NCBI GenBank assembly: GCA_009778535.1
Contig: WRJP01000005.1
Coordinates: 1 to 27,039, forward strand
DNA: 27,039 nucleotides
DNA from: Propionibacteriaceae bacterium
Lineage (GTDB): Bacteria > Actinomycetota > Actinomycetes > Propionibacteriales > Propionibacteriaceae
Reading direction: 5' to 3'
Under the pieces are notes generated by a model. It saw only the letters and a program-made list of their open reading frames with translations, had not been told where the DNA came from and did no database searches. The translations under genes and the position numbers were made by a program. Below are positions 23,028-27,039 of the stretch, piece after piece. Numbering within the stretch: the first letter of the stretch is position 1; each line of letters opens with the position of its first letter.

Positions 23028-23891
23028 TCAGCCAGCGAGGGCAGAACCTTCGAGCCAAGCGGAAATCAAGCGGTGCGCTATTGAGTATTTGTTGGGTAGT
23101 AGCACCTCGCCGCAGGCGGTAGCATCTAACAGTTCAGCTTTGGTGAACCACTTGGCATACTCAATTTCGTCACCGTCAACCTCAAAATCAACGTTTACGG
23201 CCGTTGCGTTGAAACCGACCATCAATGACGCAGGGAACGGCCAAGACTGCGACCCGAAGTAGCGAATGTTAGTCAAACTTAGCTTTACCTCCTCGGCTAC
23301 CTCACGGATAACCGCCTGCTCCAACGACTCCCCCGCCTCAACGAAACCAGCGAATACAGAAACACGCCGCGGTGCCCACAAATAGTTGTGTCCAAGCAGC
23401 AGCCGGTCACCATTTGTGAGCGCCACGATTACTGCTGGGTCAGTTCTAGGGAAAATCTCCAGCCCGCATTCGCCACATACCCTGACCCAGCCCCCAGTAG
23501 TGCTGCGGGTCAGCCCAGCACAAACCGGACAATACGTCGCTTTGGAATGCCAGTTGACCAATGCAGCCGCCGCAAATAATTTCGGAATATCGGTTTCGGG
23601 AACATCATCAAGGATCGTACGAATTTCCCGCACTCCTGAATCCAACAATTTTGCAAAGACCGAACCAGTTGCTGTTTCTCCCAAGAAAAAACAAATTTGC
23701 GGGTCATATTCGCCACAGACAGAAGCTGCGCACACGATACGATCCTGATCCCCAAGCGCAGACCGCGGCGAAAGCAGAAACACGGTGGTATCGGGTCGAT
23801 TCCAGCGCGCAGCAACCAAACTAGCATCAGATAGATTTGCGGTATTTCTTTCAAGCGGATTGGGCGCAGTCCAAAGGTGCGAATCACTCAT
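23028..23891 (-). CDS. nudC: NADH pyrophosphatase / RNA deNADding enzyme NudC
   Basis: A 287-residue Nudix hydrolase that cleaves NAD(H) to NMN(H) and AMP and, in known members, removes NAD caps from RNA. The middle has a zinc ribbon (C121, C124, C139, C142 in CPVC and CGEC), and the Nudix box runs from GFVEAGE (182-188) to REVAEEV (196-202). The NudC signature SQSWPFPASLM (214-224) follows. The usual glycine late in the Nudix box is replaced by lysine (EEVKL), a mild deviation. The ATG at 23889-23891 overlaps the adnB stop by 8 nt. In mycobacteria nudC also lies near adnB and uvrD2, supporting the assignment. Confidence 0.93.
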   Translation of the reverse strand: MSDSHLWTAPNPLERNTANLSDASLVAARWNRPDTTVFLLSPRSALGDQDRIVCAASVCGEYDPQICFFLGETATGSVFAKLLDSGVREIRTILDDVPETDIPKLFAAAALVNWHSKATYCPVCAGLTRSTTGGWVRVCGECGLEIFPRTDPAVIVALTNGDRLLLGHNYLWAPRRVSVFAGFVEAGESLEQAVIREVAEEVKLSLTNIRYFGSQSWPFPASLMVGFNATAVNVDFEVDGDEIEYAKWFTKAELLDATACGEVLLPNKYSIAHRLISAWLEGSALAG

Positions 23892-26800
23892 CAGCTATAA
23901 CCTTAGCCATCACCTCCTCCAACTGCTGCGCATCCCAAGTTTGGTTCGGCCTCACAACCTGCTTTCGCCGTAGGTCGTAGAAGACTGCATCCACCTGTTC
24001 GAGTGGCACAGCACGCAGTTGCGACCATGCAAGTCGGTAGCACGCCAGTTGCAGTGGATCAGCTTTGCGCACATCGCCAGTCTTCCAATCCACAACCTGA
24101 AATCTGAACCCGTCAACATTCGCAAAAACCGCGTCGATACGCCCCCTGATTACCTGCTGTCCAAATGTGAGTGTGAAGGGAGCTTCGACAGCAGCCGGAA
24201 CCAAATCTGCATAGGGACTGGACTGAAAAGCCGCAATCAAGCCTTCATCACCTGGTAACGGCTCGATGAACTGTTCATCGTCCAAAGTGAGTTGCCCTTG
24301 CATACGCCGTTCCAGCCAACGATGAAAACGCATCCCGATAAGTTGCGAATCTGGACTTGGCCGCGGGATAGGTTGTATCAAATCCGCAATGAAACTACTG
24401 CGATCTCTAAACAGCAGCGACAGTGCACTCACTGACAAATATTGCGGAACTTCAAGCGCTGGTTCGGCTTCAGCTTCGGCTAAAAGCTCATCGGCACGCC
24501 GCGCCCAAGGAGCCAATTCGGCTGTTAACTGCAAAGACCCAACCTGGTGTTGGTTCATAGCAGTTCTCACAGCTTCACCCGCCGCTGTCAACGTCTGACG
24601 CGATTGTGAATCGCCTAGCATGGGCCAACTGACCTGTGCGGAGTTAAGTTCTAGCGGATTCACAGCAGCGTTTTCTTCAAGAGCATGGTCAAAGTCCGCA
24701 AAATGCTGCAATACCTCAAAATATCGAGAAGCACTGCGCGGAAGTCTACGTTCGGGAGCCCAGACGTGCGTACTCCCGTATATTCTCGCTTTTGCCCGCG
24801 TAATGCCCACATACGCCAGTCGATCTTCAGCTAAGGCATCAACACTTGAGGACTCGGCTTCAAAACTGTCCAAACCCGCTTTACTCACCTCGGTGAGCTG
24901 CGGTATTGAGTGTGCATCCCCCCGCAGGCTGGCGGGCAGTGCCGTCGAGTTGCGAGTAAAAAGCGGCCTGGTTTTTTGGGAAGGAAAGACACCGTCGGCA
25001 AGTGCTGGCAAGAACACAACGTCCCATTCCAGCCCCTTCGCTTTGTGCAACGTAAGAAGTTTTACGCTGTTTTGCTCATTAGGCAGCGGCTGTTCCAACC
25101 CGACGCCCTCTGTCAGCTCAGCTTCAAAATAAGTCAGCAAGTCCCCTAAATCGCCCTGACCGTAAAAATCAACAAAATCGCTGACGACTTTGCGAAACGC
25201 TGTGAGTACAGCACTAGCGTTTCTGACAGCAAACTCCACTTCCGCACCGATCAGCGTTATCACCTGGTCTACTAACTCGACTAGGGAGCGCGTGCGCCAT
25301 TGGTGAAGACTGTCAAATTCGGCTCGCAGTCTTTCTAAACGCTGCCTAACAGCATGAGAAACACTCTGGGAGGGGTCATAGATTGCTTCAAGCAAAGCGG
25401 GCTCATCGGATAACTGCTTAGCTCGCTCACCAAGTGCAGCGATCTCATCCAAACCAATCGCCCACCTGGGACTGGTCAGTATTTTGATCGCAGCAGGATT
25501 CTCCCTGGGGTCGTGTAACAGCGTAAGGATGGAAACGATGTCAGCGATTCCGGGCACTTCCAGCAACCCGCCAAGCCCCACTATCTCGGTTGGAATGTCT
25601 CTTTGCGAAAACAGCGAAAAGATTTGTCCGACCTGGGAGTTATTTCGAACTAGTACCGCTATTGACTTCCAATCGGTAACCTGACCGGTCTCCACCAAAG
25701 CTGCAACATTGTCTGCCATTTTTTCGATCTCTGCTGGCCAGGTTTGGAATGTTTGCGTTTGTATCAGGCCAGCACCGGTCTGCGGCGGAACTTCCAATGC
25801 CAGATCGAGCTGATAGCCCCGCTGCGGAAAATGCTCAGCCAACTGGTTAGCAGCATCGACAATGCACCGCTGGCTGCGGCGATTTATTCGCAACCCGTAG
25901 CTGTCCTCTGGGCTACCGTCAGCAGTTGGAAACAGTCTCGGGAAACTCAAAATGCTGTCCACAGCAGCCCCACGCCACTCATAAATGGCCTGCGAAGGGT
26001 CACCAACTGCGTTCACGGGATGTCCGCGGCCGCTCGCAGCGTCAGCCCCTGAGAAAAGGTCACGCAATAACTGGACTTGAGCAAATGATGTGTCCTGGAA
26101 CTCGTCAAGTAGCACTACGCGGTACTTTTCGCGCAGCGCCTGTGAAACTTCTGGCAATTCTTTGGCGAGTCTTACCGCCTGTCCCAGCAGGTCGGAGTAT
26201 TCGGCATAGCCAAATGCTTCTTTCGCCTGTTGATATGCGGCTACCAGTTGTAGTAGTTCTAATCTAGCCAAAGTTGTCTGGCGCGCTTTCACGATGGCGG
26301 CATACTCATTGCCACGATAGTTGGGAGCAGCGTCCAGTTCTTGCAGAAATGCGCTCGAAGATTCGATCAACTTTTGCGAATCGACGAGATGCGAACCCAT
26401 TTCGCGGGCTAATGTCAGCACTCGTCGCGTGATAGCTGACAGCGAGTAATCCTGATGCTCAGGCAGCGGTTCTTTCCAGGACGACACTACTTGATTAGCC
26501 AACCGAAAACTCGTGGCATCGTTGAGCAATTTCACATCTGGCTCTGAGCCCAACAGCGGCCCGTATTCGCGAACTAGTCGTTGCGCAAAACTGTCATAGG
26601 TGAGAATCAACTCGTCTTCATCATCGGTAGTTTCCCCAATGCTTTCCAGAGCTAGGCGTACCCGATTGATGAGTTCGGCGGTCGCTTTGCGTGTAAATGT
26701 CAGCCCAAGTACCTGCGAACGGCGTAGTTGACCCGAACCAACTAACCAGACCACTCGCGCAGCCATCACTGTCGTTTTTCCAGAACCTGCACCGGCTACA

Positions 26801-26901
26801 ATCACGCTCGGACTTAGTGGTGCGGTGATAGCGGTCAACTGTTCTGCCGCGAAAGGTATACCCAACATTTCAGCCAATTGGCTTGGCTCTGAAATCACCA
26901 T
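23884..26901 (-). CDS. adnB: AdnB-like ATP-dependent helicase-nuclease
   Basis: A UvrD/Rep-type superfamily 1A helicase fused to a C-terminal RecB-type nuclease, 1005 residues. The helicase shows PFAAEQLTAI (16-25), Walker A AGAGSGKTT (36-44), LTFTRKA (67-73), Walker B LLDEFQDT (about 267-274), GDPSQAIYEWRG (about 305-316), LLTLHKAKGLEWD (about 620) and YVGITRAKAR (about 705). The nuclease has FHRWLE near 850, GRIDAVF (920-926, D923) and QVVDWKTG (935-942, D938, K940), plus LQLACYRLAW with its Gln and Tyr. Its partner is the gene at the window edge, and together they should form a heterodimer that resects double-strand breaks. The start ATG at 26899-26901 overlaps that gene by 7 nt. It is smaller than the mycobacterial protein of about 1095 residues. 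Confidence 0.9.
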   Translation of the reverse strand: MVISEPSQLAEMLGIPFAAEQLTAITAPLSPSVIVAGAGSGKTTVMAARVVWLVGSGQLRRSQVLGLTFTRKATAELINRVRLALESIGETTDDEDELILTYDSFAQRLVREYGPLLGSEPDVKLLNDATSFRLANQVVSSWKEPLPEHQDYSLSAITRRVLTLAREMGSHLVDSQKLIESSSAFLQELDAAPNYRGNEYAAIVKARQTTLARLELLQLVAAYQQAKEAFGYAEYSDLLGQAVRLAKELPEVSQALREKYRVVLLDEFQDTSFAQVQLLRDLFSGADAASGRGHPVNAVGDPSQAIYEWRGAAVDSILSFPRLFPTADGSPEDSYGLRINRRSQRCIVDAANQLAEHFPQRGYQLDLALEVPPQTGAGLIQTQTFQTWPAEIEKMADNVAALVETGQVTDWKSIAVLVRNNSQVGQIFSLFSQRDIPTEIVGLGGLLEVPGIADIVSILTLLHDPRENPAAIKILTSPRWAIGLDEIAALGERAKQLSDEPALLEAIYDPSQSVSHAVRQRLERLRAEFDSLHQWRTRSLVELVDQVITLIGAEVEFAVRNASAVLTAFRKVVSDFVDFYGQGDLGDLLTYFEAELTEGVGLEQPLPNEQNSVKLLTLHKAKGLEWDVVFLPALADGVFPSQKTRPLFTRNSTALPASLRGDAHSIPQLTEVSKAGLDSFEAESSSVDALAEDRLAYVGITRAKARIYGSTHVWAPERRLPRSASRYFEVLQHFADFDHALEENAAVNPLELNSAQVSWPMLGDSQSRQTLTAAGEAVRTAMNQHQVGSLQLTAELAPWARRADELLAEAEAEPALEVPQYLSVSALSLLFRDRSSFIADLIQPIPRPSPDSQLIGMRFHRWLERRMQGQLTLDDEQFIEPLPGDEGLIAAFQSSPYADLVPAAVEAPFTLTFGQQVIRGRIDAVFANVDGFRFQVVDWKTGDVRKADPLQLACYRLAWSQLRAVPLEQVDAVFYDLRRKQVVRPNQTWDAQQLEEVMAKVIADE

Positions 26902-27039
26902 TCACCTACTTTCACCGGACAACTTGCAGCAAAGGCGCAGAACTGACAGTGGTTATTGGCGATTGCCGGATAGTCACCAGCCCCCAAAATTTCAGCCACT
27001 GACGATAATCGATATTCCACCCAGTTTTGGTAATTCTTT
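26895..27039 (-). CDS. adnA: AdnA-like subunit, C-terminal 47 codons only
   Basis: An open reading frame enters from the window edge and ends at the TGA 26895-26897, 7 nt inside adnB. It is readable for 47 residues, including HCQFCAFAASCP close to the C-terminus and final residues VKVGEW. The C-x2-C-x5-C spacing is the iron-sulfur cluster signature found at the end of RecB-type nuclease domains in AdnA and AddB. The rest lies outside the window, so AdnA identity rests on this cluster and on the following adnB. Stop and start overlap implies coupled translation of the two subunits. Confidence 0.8.
   Translation of the reverse strand, partial: KNYQNWVEYRLSSVAEILGAGDYPAIANNHCQFCAFAASCPVKVGEW

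Noticed and set aside
1..27039. CRISPR array, insertion sequence or prophage
   Set aside because: No regularly spaced repeats, transposase, integrase or terminal inverted repeats were seen; gene order is mostly conserved chromosomal content.

Overview
The window reads as chromosomal, housekeeping-rich DNA from a moderate-GC actinobacterium. Lineage clues are an AdnA/AdnB-type helicase-nuclease pair next to nudC, the actinobacterial DUF948-DUF6167-alaS-ruvX-mltG-aroC-aroB order, a hisS/aspS/rarA block laid out as in mycobacteria, the actinobacterial HSP90-family/TPR gene pair, and apparent leaderless promoters. Base composition well below that of Streptomyces or Mycobacterium, plus a galactofuranose gene, would fit an Actinomycetaceae-like organism. 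That placement is an inference. All genes except the DUF349 gene lie on the minus strand.

Regions, from high to low coordinate (the direction of most transcription). (1) 22445-27039: the last 47 codons of an AdnA-like subunit with a Cys cluster, then adnB and nudC in overlapping order, then a small lipoprotein gene. (2) 17355-22348: a 66-residue membrane protein, then an HSP90-family ATPase and a 944-residue TPR protein joined by an ATGA overlap. (3) 16020-17264: the only plus-strand gene, a DUF349 coiled-coil protein, apparently transcribed leaderless and convergent with the TPR gene. (4) 12083-15924: metallo-beta-lactamase-fold hydrolase, hisS and aspS. (5) 11752-12003: an orphan ribbon-helix-helix regulator whose start is covered by a perfect inverted repeat. 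(6) 10266-11669: rarA. (7) 2066-10039: a tight chain of DUF948 protein, DUF6167-like protein, alaS, ruvX, mltG, aroC, aroB and a PaiB-like flavoprotein, mostly with 1-4 nt overlaps. (8) 1-1891: a family 2 glycosyltransferase and the 5' part of glf (UDP-galactopyranose mutase), with its own promoter and dyad.

Functionally the window combines translation (alaS, aspS, hisS), replication and repair (rarA, ruvX, adnAB), cell-wall growth (mltG), aromatic biosynthesis (aroC, aroB, without the aroE and aroK often found nearby), surface polysaccharide synthesis (GT2, glf), NAD(H)/RNA-cap pyrophosphate hydrolysis (nudC) and a possible Hsp90 chaperone module. No mobile element, CRISPR array, rRNA or tRNA was recognised, and no gene-free stretch exceeds 300 bases. 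The least explained parts are the HSP90/TPR pair and the orphan RHH regulator with its operator-like palindrome. The HSP90/TPR pair uses recognisable families, so I do not claim it is a new system.
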